Assembly (NCBI GenBank): GCA_004802725.1
Contig: SGPM01000033.1
Span: forward strand, 62,001 to 126,000
Length of the DNA: 64,000 nt
Direction of reading: 5' to 3'
Source of the DNA: Antrodiella citrinella
Taxonomy: Eukaryota > Basidiomycota > Agaricomycetes > Polyporales > Steccherinaceae
Part shown: in pieces, positions 1 through 11,645 of the stretch
How the letters are laid out: every line of letters begins with the position of its first letter
Numbering within the stretch: position 1 is the stretch's first letter
Notes under the pieces: model-generated
Databases searched by the model: none
What the model was told of the DNA's origin: nothing
The model's input: only the letters and a program-made list of their open reading frames with translations
Program-made: the position numbers and the translations under genes

Positions 1-770
1 CCTGCGACCTCGTGTAGGCTACTGGATGCAGATCGCATCTCTTCCATCGCAAACGTGAACAGACAGTGAAAATAGCCTCTCTCTTTTCCTCACTCTCAAT
101 ATCAAATTACTGCACGCTGAATATCAGAAATGCTCTCGTGTCTCCTCTTGATTCAGGACGCTTGTTCTCGGGACATCACTGAAGTTGTCTCGGGGAATGG
201 GGAAGCTGTTAGCGTTGAAGCGAGGCCGCTCACACCGACGAAGAAAGTCAGCAGGATCAAACCGTCAACGCAAAGCTGTATCTCGGTGAAGACTTCACTG
301 TTCCAACTGCCAGCTGATGCCCTTCCGTGCCCTTTCCCATCTCACAACGGAGATATGTTGGCTACGGCGGTCGGCAAGAACGGCCACATCTGGGTCTCAG
401 GACTTTTTTGGCGAAGATCTTGCACCCAAAAGCAACAAGTTGAGTCTATATTTGCCCGTTTTGCATACTGTGCTATTCATAGAACATGGAGTAGGTTTAT
501 ACGAACTTGTCACGAGAATAACTTCCGAGCTTCTTCAACATGTTGTGACGGATATATGTCGGTTTCCGACCCGACAATACTGGTCCGCCCATGAACTATG
601 ATCACCCTGTATTGTTTTACGCCACCCTCACGTACTCTGAAATTGAAGACATTAGTTCTTACACTGGTCTCATAGCGAGTATGTTCCGTGCTCGGAATAT
701 CGTTGGATTTATGCTGGATTTGCGACGCGACAAGCACTTCCTCGTCGAGGTCGGATGCGAGCGCATTTGC
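1..770. other. No gene recognised
   Basis: I see no family motif or convincing splice pattern here. The short open frames overlap on both strands and look like chance. The right part is the upstream region of the cellobiohydrolase gene. Confidence 0.5.
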
Positions 771-777
771 TATATAA
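771..777 (+). promoter_or_regulatory. TATA box of the cellobiohydrolase gene
   Basis: TATATAA lies about 143 nt before the ATG at 920. That is rather far for a fungal TATA box, but a possible 5' UTR intron (GTGAGG near 854 to TTCAG near 905) would shorten the mature leader. Confidence 0.5.
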
Positions 778-919
778 GAGCTGCTATGTCTCTAGTTTCT
801 GCACTGTTCCAACCTCATTCGACAGTTCCAAGTCTCCGCACCGCCGGCACCAGGTGAGGACCTTCCCACATATACAATCGTCCAAGGGTTAACATTGTTC
901 TTCAGGCATATCAGCAGAC

Positions 920-2631
920 ATGCACCGATCCGCTCTCATTGCTCTTTCCACCCTTGCTGTGGCATACGCTCAGCAAGTCGGTACCCAGACTGCTGAAAAC
1001 CATCCTCCTCTTACTTGGGAGACGTGTACAGCGTCTGGAAGCTGCACCACTAACAACGGTCAAGTTGTGTTGGATGCCAACTGGCGCTGGCTGCACACCA
1101 CTACGTAAGCAGTTCAGGGTCTAAGTCGACCTCATGACATGTTCACTGTTCCGTTTGCAGCGGGTACACGAACTGCTACACCGGTAACACCTGGGATGCA
1201 ACTCTGTGCCCCGATGGTACGACTTGCGCTGCCAACTGCGCTTTGGACGGTGCGGACTACACGGGCACCTACGGTGTCACCGCCACTGGTTCTTCTCTCA
1301 AGCTCGACTTCGTCACCGACGGAGCGAACAAGAACGTCGGTTCTCGTCTCTACCTCATGGACAGCGAGACCGAGTACCACATGTTCAACCCCCTCAACTC
1401 TGAGTTCACCTTTGATGTCGACGTCTCTACGCTCCCTTGCGGTCTCAACGGAGCCCTCTACTTCTCCGAGATGGACCAGGACGGTGGTGTGGCTCGCTTC
1501 CCCACCAACAAGGCTGGTGCCAAGTACGGTACTGGTTACTGCGACTCGCAGTGCCCTAAGGACTTGAAGTTCATCAACGGTATCGTGAGTAATTTCTACA
1601 TCTCCAGACCATGCTCTAACGCAAATTTTATAGGCCAACGTTGAAGGCTGGACCGCAGATGCGAACTCTGCGAACTCTGGCACTGGCGATATGGGTTCGT
1701 GCTGTAACGAGATGGACGTCTGGGAGGCGAACTCTATGTCCAGCGCATTCACTCCTCACCCCTGCGACACCGACGGCCAGACCATGTGTACCGGTGACGA
1801 GTGCGCAGGAGGCACCACCGGTCTTTGTGACCCCGCTGGTTGCGATTTCAACTCCTTCCGTCTCGGAAACACTTCGTTCTACGGAGACGGCTTGATCGTC
1901 GACACCTCCAAGGTCTTCACCGTTGTCACTCAATTCCTGACCAACGACAACACCTCCACCGGTACTCTCTCTGAAATCCGCCGTATCTACGTCCAAGACG
2001 GCAACGTCATCCAGAACACCAAGGTCAACGTCCCCGGAATCGACCCCGTGGACTCCATCACCGACGAGTTCTGCACCGAGCAGAAGACCGTCTTCGGTGA
2101 CACCAACTTCTTCGCCGACCAGGGCGGTCTCACGCAGATGAGCGCGTCATTCGCCAAGGGTGTCGTCCTCGTCCTCTCCATCTGGGACGACTACGCCGCG
2201 AACATGCTCTGGCTCGACTCGGACTACCCCACCACCAAGTCGGCCACCTCCCCCGGTGTCGCTCGTGGTACCTGCGCCACCACCTCTGGTGTCCCCTCTG
2301 ACGTCGAGAGTTCCGCCGCCTCCGCCGCCGTCACATTCTCCAACATCAAGTTCGGCCCCATCGGCTCGACCTTCAGCAGCTCCAGCTCTGGCTCTTCTCC
2401 TCCCACTGGTCCCTCCGGAGGCAGCCCGACCACCGGTCCTTCTGCCCCCGCCGCCACGCAGACTTTGTACGGTCAATGGTGAGTTGATATCCCCTTGTTC
2501 TGCACGCGGTACTGTGATGCTCATCATGATCCTTCAGCGGTGGTACTGGCTTCACTGGTCCCACTGTCTGCGCATCCGGTAGCACATGCAAGGAATCGAA
2601 CCAATACTATAGCCAGTGCTTGCCGGCATAG
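920..2631 (+). CDS. cbh1: GH7 cellobiohydrolase (CBHI) with C-terminal CBM1
   Basis: This is a secreted exo-cellulase that releases cellobiose from the reducing ends of cellulose chains. Four exons (920-1104, 1161-1584, 1634-2478, 2538-2631) join in frame to 515 residues, the usual size for a CBM1-bearing CBHI. Residues 1-17 form a signal peptide ending AVAYA, before QQVGTQTAE. The catalytic motif [10 protein letters not shown] gives E229, D231 and E234, which become 212, 214 and 217 after signal removal, matching the family's nucleophile and acid/base positions. A Ser/Pro/Gly/Thr linker at about 455-480 leads to the CBM1. There the three flat-face aromatics (Tyr of LYGQ and the Tyr pair of YYSQC) and the cysteines are kept, while the GY/GW position is Phe (GFTG). 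The last intron separates catalytic domain and linker from the CBM1, so the binding module sits on its own exon. The CBHI-type tunnel sequences argue against an endoglucanase. Confidence 0.96.
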
Positions 2632-2903
2632 ACGATAGAGTGATGGGAGGGTCCTATGATGGCTCCTTTGGTATGAAGGGTATAGTACACCACGAGAATC
2701 ATTTGCAACTCACCTACGATGTCGACTCTGTAGCGTCTCCGGATAGGTACTCTTGCGCAATCAAAATTTATTTCTCTCGCATACCACTTATTTGAGAGCG
2801 AAAGCTCATGCTTCTACTCAAGCCCAGATGTTGCATAAATGGATAAGTGTACATACTTCAGTTGATTCATCTAGGATACACCTGTGATAGTTCTTTACAA
2901 GCT

Positions 2904-4235
2904 CTAAACCGGCTGGAAGTCCTCAACCGTCTCATAGAACTCCTTGATCAGTCTCTTCTGCGCGTCCACGCCCTTCTCAGTCTACACAAAAACCAAACAT
3001 TGAGCAAGATCCCAGCAACACAGCAGAAATGGAATGACTGACCTCGGAATCGCCAATAGCGCGGACGACGATGTGCTTCCTTCCTGCCAGGACATCGTCC
3101 GACGCGATGTTGTTCAGAGGCGACGTCTTGGATCCAGAGATGAAGCCCCCTGCTTCTTGTGCTATAACGATACCTGCGCAGACGTCCCATGGCCTGTCAA
3201 AACCATCAGTAGCTAATCTTCGGAATTCAATGTGAATGAAGACATACCAGCAGCCGATCTCCCTGTCAAAGTTTCATTGTGTTCAGTGGAAGTAATCAGG
3301 ATGGACGAGCTTTCAGGCTCACCAGTAGAGATCAAGCCCACCCTGAGCAACCATACAAAAGTTCAACGCAGCACTCCCGAGCGACCGCAAGGAATGTGCC
3401 ATCTGTCCCTTCTCCACGCCCGCCTTCGGGTCCCCCGCGAGTCGCTTGAAAGACTCGCCCTTAGCCTCGATGATAGGCCCTGACCTATCCGAGCCCCATT
3501 CGATACCTATTGCGCACGCCGTCAATCACTCTGCGCGTGGATACCGTGACGGGAGTTCAGCTCACCAAGAAGGCCCTTGGAGAGCGACGCCAGGTGGGTC
3601 GGTTTTGCGAGTGGGAGCTGTATGCGCAACGCGCCGTTTTTCCTGATAAGGTACGCCCCCTGACCCTTCACACCTGTGTATAGCTGGTCGAGGAAGGGGT
3701 TGTAGACGACCCCGAGCACCGGGACTTTCTGGTAGATCAGCCCGATCGAGATGCAGACGTGCGGGAAGCCGTGTACGAAGTTCGTGGTTCCATCTGTATA
3801 GTTGGTTTGAAGGATCAGTGAATAGTATGGCAAAGGGAGGATAGACGAAAGACGTACCGATGGGATCGACACAAAAGGTCGGCTCGTCGGTGAGTGCAGG
3901 ACGAGAGCCCGCCGCATACGATTCTTCGCCAATACTGTTCCCAACACGCCACACCGTCAGTCTTTCGCAAGGATACAGAATGCATTGGAATTATATGCGC
4001 ACAATTTAAACAATGGATAACTCTTCCCAAGTGTGTCCTTCACCAACTCTTCCACTCTAACATCGTACTCCGTGACCAGATCGACCGAGTTCTTCTTCTC
4101 GTCTACGGTCCCGGATGCAAGGATCGCGTCCGATCCTTCGAGGATGAGCTCGCCTGCAGCCCGAGCTAGTGCTGTGGTGAACGAGAGGATATCCCGGAGG
4201 TCAGAAGGGGTAAGATGACCGTCGTCGCCAGACAT
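2904..4235 (-). CDS. Inositol monophosphatase family protein
   Basis: This is a Mg-dependent phosphatase that makes free myo-inositol from inositol monophosphate, in the cytosol. Seven exons (4003-4235, 3858-3934, 3566-3793, 3323-3506, 3248-3262, 3043-3193, 2904-2981) join to exactly 966 nt, or 321 residues, slightly longer than the usual 270-300. The metal-binding residues are all visible: GEES at about 80-83, DPIDGTTNF at 101-109 (formed across a splice junction), and WDVCAG with Asp249 near the C-terminus. The fifth exon is only 15 nt and supplies the residues just before WDVCAG. Skipping it would remove five residues without a frameshift. The start at 4235 is the only ATG that gives the normal N-terminal helix. 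A related bisphosphate nucleotidase is less likely, because the DPIDGTTNF and GEES forms are those of the monophosphatase branch. Confidence 0.93.
3248..3262 (-). other. 15-nt coding microexon
   Basis: This exon of the inositol monophosphatase gene encodes part of LYWEIGCWPWD. It is flanked by a 60-nt intron (donor GTGAGC) and a 54-nt intron (donor GTATGT), both ending in CAG. The full gene keeps frame only if it is included or cleanly skipped. Inclusion restores the conserved segment before the Asp-containing metal motif. Confidence 0.8.
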
Positions 4236-4525
4236 GGTTGTCGTTGTCGATCAATAATTATGGCACGAAGCTAGTACGTTGGGCGCGACGTCGTCGTATG
4301 TTCTCAAACGTAGATATGGTGTTCGAGCGTCGGCGTCCGGACGTGCGTGAACATCTTCCGTCCAGTCATGAGACACGTTCTTGGGAATATTTGCCAAATA
4401 GCAACGTTGCTCGCCGCTCATGTAGCCAGTGAAACTTCAAGTCGAGCGTCCAAGATCGTATCGCGATGTTGCCACATGAATTACTGTAAGTACACACAAA
4501 AACGCAAATTCCATTCGAGACTGGT

Positions 4526-5579
4526 TTACATGTCGTCGATGAGAGCCTTTAGTCTGACCTCATCCAGGATCTCAAAGCCCTTCTCCTTAGTGACCTAGGA
4601 GACAAAATTAGACCGGCGCATATCGTCCGCATGAGAGAATACTTACCTGAGCGAGCTGGACGTTATGATGGTCCAGTTTCTCTTCCATGACCTGTTTCAA
4701 TACTCGCAGAGTCAGAACGTGTGCCTCCTTCAATGTCATTTGCTACCTCATGTGCATGAGTAACAGAATGGACTGGAGACTGTGTTGCAGACAGACCTTG
4801 TGCCATTTGTCCTGAAGTTCGCTTTGCGCCGCCTCTGACCCTGACCCGACTGCTTTCGCCTCAAAACGAACAAAGGTGCCAGATGGATCTGTATGGAACC
4901 TTTCAAGATGAACATTAGCATGGTATCCACCCTCTCACACGGCCAAAACTCACAGTTGCGGCCCATTCTCGTCTACACCCGCGATCAAAAGCGCCACACC
5001 AAAAGGCCGACTCATCATGGCATCCTCATCATGCACACTCTCACCAAACCTCAACGCCAAATCGCACACCGCCTGCGTGACGCTCTCCACCTTGATCCGC
5101 TCGTCGTACGTGAATGCGTGGTTCTGGGACGTCACCCGGGCGTGGTCGATCATCGTACGTGCGTCCGCAATGAGCCCAGACATGGCACAGCCCAAGTGTC
5201 GGTCGATCTCCATAATCTTTTCGATGGACGAGGCTTCGAGTAGAGGCGATTGCACGCGTTTCTCGACTGCGAGAACGACGCCTTCGCTTGTACAGATGCC
5301 GACGGTGGTGGAACCGAGCTGAGGTTGCAGAATGAAATTCTGTGAGAAGTAGGAAGACAGGTGAAGCCTACTTTGATAGCCTCAATGGCATATTCGACTA
5401 TGCGATTGTATGAGCCTCGTATGTTGTGAACGATTGGTAAAGACGAACCTTGGAACAATCGACCCTCAGGCGAGAAGGTGTTTACACCACGATCTATCCA
5501 ATAGTACACTCATCAGCCTCTGGGAGACACTGCAGGGCATCAATATCTTCGTACCGTATTCTGAACGCGACAAGAACAT
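4526..5579 (-). CDS. PUP2: 20S proteasome subunit alpha-5
   Basis: This is a structural alpha-ring subunit of the 20S proteasome, in cytosol and nucleus. It starts MFLSRSEY, followed across introns by [15 protein letters not shown] and VEYAIEAIK, the alpha-subunit signature that gates the ring. The segment [13 protein letters not shown] and the block with [13 protein letters not shown] identify the alpha-5 branch. Later exons give [40 protein letters not shown] and, at the end, [19 protein letters not shown]. There are several short introns, and the second exon of the N-terminal signature is very small. Like all alpha subunits it lacks a catalytic N-terminal Thr. It neighbours the RidA gene in the same direction without overlap. 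Confidence 0.95.
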
Positions 5580-5935
5580 AGTTGTTTGTAGGAGAAATGA
5601 AGTGGAAAGGACAAGTAATGAAAGAGGAGAGGAACGGGATAAGAGAGGGTTCTTAAGCACAGAACGCGCAACCTGCGGTACACGCGTCGCGTCGCTGTTA
5701 TGGTCGTGGGAAATCGGGAACCCTAACCTAAGTATAGGGTTTCATTGATTCACTAAGTCAAACACTTCTCGCCACTATTGCGTAGGATTGCCTCGGAAAA
5801 GATATATAGTATATAGTCGGTGCCTTTCTTGTACTGTAATACATTGAAAACCAAAGAAGATTCTCTCAGTTGTTTATTTGGTCCAGTCTTGGACGCAGAC
5901 AGATTCGTATATTGTCTAGGTCAAGCTACGCAGAA

Positions 5936-6678
5936 TCACTCAGCGACATCCACAAAGCAGAAGTACGAGAACACACACCTAGCGATACACTCAATCTCGA
6001 AGAGTGCGTTGAGAGGAAGACGAGCGACCTGCACAGCAGACCGTGCCGGCTTGTGGTTACCGAAGAAAGCGGAGTAGATACCGTTCACGACAACGAAGTC
6101 GTCCATGCTGGCAAGGAAGACCTGCGATGCCACAAACTTCATGTAAGTATCTCCCTTCAGGAGAAGAACAACTCAAGCTACTCACGGTCGTCTTGACAAC
6201 TTTGCCCAATTCGCTGCCACCCGCGATCAGAACCGCTTCCATGTTCTTCAAAGCTTGCTCAGTCTGGGTCTGGACGCCACCGTCGACCTATAACCACGTC
6301 GACTTGAGCAGAGAATTACGCCCAACATCGTGGAGGGAACGTACCATCTTTCCGGTGGACGGGTCCAACCCAAGAGACCCCGACAAGAAGAGGAGGTCGC
6401 CGACCTTGATAGCCTGGTTGTAAGGACCGACCGCTGCAGGCGCATCTTCATGCCAATCTCCAAATCAGCCTCTCGAGCACAAACAACACGTGTATTACGA
6501 ACGTACTGGTGGTAGCGACAGGGGTGAGCGAAGCGTGTGTAGAAGGCGTCGACATTGTGCGTAGCGAAAGTGAAGAGTTGAGGACGAAACGCGATGAAGC
6601 AGAGCGCAACGTATAAGTAGTCGTCGACCGGAAAAGCGGAGCCCCTTGTTTGAGAGAACGAGGGATGGAGAGCAGCAT
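5936..6678 (-). CDS. MMF1: RidA/YjgF family reactive-intermediate deaminase
   Basis: RidA proteins hydrolyse reactive enamine/imine intermediates from PLP enzymes and protect branched-chain amino-acid synthesis. Exons 6507-6678, 6345-6445, 6186-6287 and 5936-6121 join in frame to 186 residues. The RidA core is clear: [63 protein letters not shown], and the signature [20 protein letters not shown], whose Arg contacts the substrate carboxylate. Residues 1-41 are rich in Arg, Ser and Leu and resemble a mitochondrial presequence; a second Met at residue 42 starts the compact family form. The last residues are uncertain: a GTGTGT donor right after ECIA could splice out the final 14 codons as an intron. 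The proteasome gene follows in the same direction. Confidence 0.92.
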
Positions 6679-7310
6679 GGTGCCGCGGTCGAATCTTCTG
6701 CTATTTAGCAATGAAAGTAATTTCGTGCTTAGTATATCGATAGGGCTTACAAACCGCCCAGTGTGATGTGCATCGATGGATGGGTCCAGGTGGTACGCAC
6801 TCAATTTATGGAAACGCGTTCACGTTGGGCGGGCTGGAGGCGTCCAGACAAACGCGGATCGTGTGGACGGCTGTGGACGGTATCCAGTATCATCCACAGG
6901 TCATTTCGATCATTTCATGGGGGGGTATGTAAAGTACGACAGCAAGACCGGCCAAGTGGAAGACTGCGTGGAGGTATACGATGAGAGATATGTACGAGAG
7001 GAGGAGCTCGAACGAGAGTGATGGGGAGGTATATCAAGGATCAAGGGCACAAAGCAAGTTGGTACAGCACAAAGAATTTAGTAGCAACAGGAATACAGTA
7101 TGCAGGAACAGCCCGTGGTGCCAGGTGTTAGGCAAAGACCGCAGAAAAGCAAAAAAAATGAAGGATGTACACATGTAGACAGACAAATAACCTCGTTATC
7201 GAATCATGTACATGGGAAATCAAAGATGACCGTCCAGGTGTGAGAAGAATCACGGCGGGTGAAAGTGTCCTGAATATGAAGCAAGGAGACGTGACGTGAC
7301 GTAGTACACA
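6679..7310. other. Intergenic: upstream of RidA, downstream of G-alpha
   Basis: No coding family is recognisable. The stretch should hold the RidA promoter and the G-alpha 3' UTR. Confidence 0.5.
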
Positions 7311-9947
7311 TTACATCAGAGCCGACGACTTCAAGTTGCCCGTCAGGACCATATCCCGCACTGTATCATTATCAGCTCAGTTGATTCTTGACCGATAACC
7401 AAAGTCTGCTCACCGTTGTATATAATGACGCGTGTTCGTCGGGTATCAGTCACCGAAGTTAGATGGACTGAAGGAAGTCGGTGGCATAAATAGACGGTCC
7501 TAGGATTTGTAGGACGCGGAAACTTACTGAAGAGGTCTCTCGACTTGTTGGGCGAGTTGGATTGATGTACAGCACCAAACTTGTTCCGGAAGTCTAGCGT
7601 CCCGCTATCAGCATTCATATTCCCGTCACACGCTGGAAAGAACGTACAGTTCGACACACTGTCGTAGTCGTTCGGACGGTCTCGGTATGCTGGCATATGG
7701 TGCACAAGGCGCACTCCACTCTCCAGTTTGGCCTAGCGTTTGCCCGTCAGAAAAGACCACTCGCACGAATCATGGAGGATTATTCACCTTGAGAAGATCA
7801 CATTTGTTCAAAAAAAGAATAATGTTGACTTCGGACAGCAACTTGTTGGAAATCACAGAGTTCCAGAGATGCAGGGAGTCTTCGAGCCTGTTAATCCGGG
7901 GGTCCTAGGAAAAACACCAACGGTCAGAACCTTGATATGATTCAGCATCCAGCGACAGTACCTCAGCTAGAACCTGATCAAAGGCGCTGATTGGTGCAAG
8001 AAATATAATGGCGTTCACTGTGCATCAAACAATCAGACTGGGATCACCCCTAGCGGCGAAAAAGCTTGACTTACCGTCATCAAAGTAAGGTGCCCATGCA
8101 TGTCGCTGAGGACGTGCCCCGCCAACATCGTATATCTTCCAGTCAACGCCGCGGAACTCCGAGTTCTTGCCCATGGTGAACGTGTGCTCGACCACGCCAG
8201 TCGTCTTGAGACGTGCCTTTAACACGTCCTCTGGAGTAATTTGTCAGTCAGATTTTAAAACACGCCACAAAGCCAGGTCTCGGGGACTGACCGTCGGTTG
8301 GGAAATACATCTTGGCGGCAATCCGCTCGACTTCGTCCAGATAACTTAAGAAAAAGGTCTATCAGCACACCTGCGCCACAAGACTAAACGCAGTCGAAGC
8401 ACTTACAAACCGCTGCTCTCCTCCAGTCTAAGCCACTTCTCGCTCAGTCGTTGCTTCACCGCTGGATCCCGCCACATCTCGATGATCACAGGCGCACAGC
8501 GGTTGAGCACATGGACCGGATCGTCAGGGTCTTCCCACCACCCTTGCAGTTCGCCCGAGTGCTCGTACTTGGGGCTCGAGATCTTCCCCAGTGCGAACCG
8601 TTTCCGCCAATTGAACGACGTAGGAACGGCGAGCTCGGTGTGGCTCTGGCTCGAGATGGACGTCGTGCTGGGCGTCGTCGGGGAGGCGGGGGACGAGCGT
8701 GAGCCGGAAGGGATGTTGATCTTGGGCAATGTGCGACCCGTGTCCCCTCCGTAGTCCGGCGACGTGGGGATGCCGTTCCCGCTGGAACTCCATGTGACGG
8801 AACCCGAAGAGGGAAGGTGGGTCGCTTCCTTGTCGTCGTTGTCGTCTGTGTCAGAGAGCTGCTGGATCAGACGGGTCTCGAGCTCGATCAGAGGCGCGAG
8901 CCGTCGGTGGTAGTTCTCGAATTGAGGGTTATTATAGGCGGACGACGGTCTGCTCCCACCGATGATGATGGCGGGTGGTTCCGTGTCCTCGAACTCGTCG
9001 ACCTCTTCCAGACCGTTCATATGTGGGTCAGGATCCGGAGCAATAGCATCCAATATCCTGACGGCCAATGTCAAGAAAATAATTATACGCGTTGGGCGAA
9101 CGGGAACGTACCGACGAACAGAGCGGAGGAGGTTCAGGTAGATAACGAATCTCCAGGCTATCCGCTCCGCGTGAAATGCGGCAGGTGCATGGAGAAGCTG
9201 AAATTCTATCCAAGAGCAGGGTCAGCGGGTAAATCCGACAAGACCAGTAGGATTCCAGACAATGCGTAAGGCAGCACCGGAAAAACCATAGGGGACGCAA
9301 AAGTTCGAAACTAGCTGTGCAGGGAACCGAGGGGGGATGATGCACAAATACCGTCAACCGAATAGGAGAGCCCTGTAGGCTGTACCTGGGGGTTGAATAT
9401 GGAAACTGTGATCTGGGGTTCTCCGCACTGATGCCTGGTACATATCCAACTGATTAGAATCTGAGTGATATGCGTGACACTACGGTAAGACATTTCTCTG
9501 ACGTGTAAAATCATCACAGTTTCACTTACCAGTGGAACAAGGCTCGGAGATGATCATTCTGCGTGCAGCCGCATGCAGGTACTTTAACCACGGAGTGTAC
9601 GAAACCCCTTCGCAACCACTTCACACCAATACACCCATCCTTACGGACAGAAGACGCAGTAACACAAGGACAGAACACCACTCACGCTTCAACGTTGTAC
9701 TCTTCCCGCTTTCACTCTGCCCGAGTAGCAGCACCTTGACGGTCTTCCTCTTGCGCCTCTGCCTCTCTGACTCCTGCAACATCTGGTCAATCCGCTGGCT
9801 GCGTTTTTTGGCCTCTTCCTCTGCCCTGAGTCGTTCCGCGCGTTGCTCTGGCGATTCGTCCTCTGGGGGCAACAACGCTGCAGCGAGGGGGTCGGAGATG
9901 GAGCGGCGACGGCGGGGGGCGGAGAGGTGGTCACCCTGAGTGGCCAT
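7311..9947 (-). CDS. Atypical heterotrimeric G-protein alpha subunit
   Basis: This is a GTP-binding signal transducer, about 550 residues against the usual 350. I resolved ten or more exons, the first four at 9686-9947, 9112-9205, 8407-9057 and 8292-8344. In order: a charged N-terminal extension starting MATQGDHLSAPRRRRS without the MGxxxS myristoylation site; the P-loop GQSESGKSTTLK (normally GAGESGKST); FQLLHAPAAFHAERIAWRF of the helical domain; a Ser/Pro-rich insertion of about 130 residues; switch I DVLKARLKTTG with the catalytic Arg; switch II DVGGARPQRHAW, where the catalytic Gln is Ala; NKCD; and TSVTD in place of TCAT. The C-terminus (GNLKSSALM) lacks the usual receptor-contact end with Cys four from last. 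The first intron is about 480 nt, unusually long here. GTP hydrolysis is probably slow; this is inferred from the Gln loss. Confidence 0.9.
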
Positions 9948-10160
9948 GGTGGATGGCAGCAAGAGAGCCCGAGGAGGAGGAAAGATACAAGGTTCAGAAT
10001 ACGGAGACCTAGGATGGGCGCGGGCGTCTGGCGACAGATTACTCTTTACGAGAAGATCCTGGCAAAGGTGTGAGAATCCAGGGTAGAGGCCCTAGGAACG
10101 CCAGCTGAGCACCTAGAAACCGGGAAGAAGCAGAGACGCGTTTCAGAGGTATTGCTATTG

Positions 10161-10178
10161 TGACGTCGCGATATAAAA
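10161..10178 (+). promoter_or_regulatory. Possible core promoter: CRE-like site and TATA
   Basis: TGACGTCG is followed three bases later by TATAAAA. The pair looks like a plus-strand promoter, but no convincing gene follows. It could equally act in the shared upstream region of the minus-strand G-alpha gene, which starts 214 nt away. Confidence 0.3.
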
Positions 10179-10781
10179 CAGCACCTTTGGGTAAGAAGAA
10201 AGCTAGCTCAAGCCAGTGCATCCAGCGACGGCGAGCCCGAAAGCAGTTCAACTTTCTGCAGAGCCACTGCAGCGCACAGGATCTGGAAGGTCACAGTTCA
10301 AATTGCCAGCAAATCCACCGAACGACCGAGCAGGAGGAACAAAAAAGAGAGACCTTTTCGCAGGACGAAGCAGGAGAAGAAATCTAGCGAGTCTGTGCCG
10401 TTTGGAAGGTTCCATTCTGCGCATTCTACATGGGCACACGAAAATCCGCGTTTGCACGCTGGCACTGTCCAGGAGCGCTGGTTTACCCGCGCTCGCGCTA
10501 CACATTCGGACTACTTGCTACTGCACGGGGGCTCCATCGTCAAGATAGACTTATCGGATTCATTTCTCAGGGACACTAAAACAAGCTCTCGACCCAGTAC
10601 TGCCCACGCCGATCCCCCTGCACGCCCCCCAAACGGTCCAGCTGCCCTCTTAACACCGGCACGGCTCGTCCGGACCCCTTGGCAGCTGTGGGTGGGTGTA
10701 GTAGTCGGCAACGTCCCCTTCCACTGGGCATCTGCGGGCGAGATAGTGAGCACAACTCCGTGTTCTACGTAGAAGCTGCCC

Positions 10782-11645
10782 ATGCCTGTGGGCAGAGGGC
10801 TCCTGGCTTACCGCGCGAATCCACGCGCGTGCTGCGAAATCCCGCGCATGGAAATTCACGATACTCCGCTTCTAGTCTGCGAACCCTGCTGGGGCCCGAC
10901 CAACCCATTTGCAGAAGTATTACGCTCGGCAGATAGGGCGGTTGACGCGTTAACTGCGTCCCAGCTGACGTCCCGTAGGCGAAATGCGTCAGCAAAGGCC
11001 TTCGTGTATACGCGTTTGGGCGACCACATACGTGTGTGTTGGCGGTCCGAGACGACCAGCTACATCATCCTGCTGGTAATAGGGCAATCAGATTACACAG
11101 CACTAGGACCCTGCACTGACGCAGCAAGTACTCACCGTTGTGACCTTCCATTTCGCTTCCTTCACGTCATTGGACGCGCCCGCTGCGGCGTGAATACGAC
11201 AAGAGCCACGCGATCACCAGTATCACAAGGCAAACCTACTGCCTCCGAAAATGTTCAGCGCACTCTGCACCAGAGACCCCTAGGGCACACCGGGCTACCC
11301 GATAGCTGCGAGACTGAACCGAATGCAAAGCCGGCGGCAGTGCCTGTTTGTCCACGAAGGATTGGCCGCAATGAAAGCATAGAAGCTCTCGTGCCTCGCA
11401 GACGACCGAGTAAGACCGGTATCCCAACAAACAAGCGATCTGATGGTCCAAAGCATATTCGGCGGTACGATGAGGGCGATGTACGACTGCTTGTTCCGGA
11501 ACGGGACCACGGACATCCACCGAACATGCCCTACTTGAAGCAAAGGGCGTGCCGAACACAGAGGAGACGAAAGTGCAGTATGACGAACCACCCGGAGAAG
11601 GCGGTGTATAACCATGTTAAGGACACGGGCCAGTCAGGTGAATGA
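10782..11645 (+). CDS. Doubtful orphan open reading frame (287 codons)
   Basis: An uninterrupted ATG-to-stop frame, long for chance at this base composition. The product is rich in Arg, Thr, Cys and Pro, has no signal peptide, membrane segment or known motif, and shows no third-base preference like the neighbouring genes. Open frames of about 100 codons lie opposite it. Chance is the simpler explanation; a young lineage-specific gene or a long RNA cannot be excluded. Confidence 0.15.
   Translation: MPVGRGLLAYRANPRACCEIPRMEIHDTPLLVCEPCWGPTNPFAEVLRSADRAVDALTASQLTSRRRNASAKAFVYTRLGDHIRVCWRSETTSYIILLVIGQSDYTALGPCTDAASTHRCDLPFRFLHVIGRARCGVNTTRATRSPVSQGKPTASENVQRTLHQRPLGHTGLPDSCETEPNAKPAAVPVCPRRIGRNESIEALVPRRRPSKTGIPTNKRSDGPKHIRRYDEGDVRLLVPERDHGHPPNMPYLKQRACRTQRRRKCSMTNHPEKAVYNHVKDTGQSGE

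Noticed and set aside
9028..9517. Minus-strand open frames inside the long first intron of the G-alpha gene, considered as extra exons
   Set aside because: The P-loop exon joins directly and in frame to FQLLHAPAAF as expected for the family, leaving no room for extra exons.
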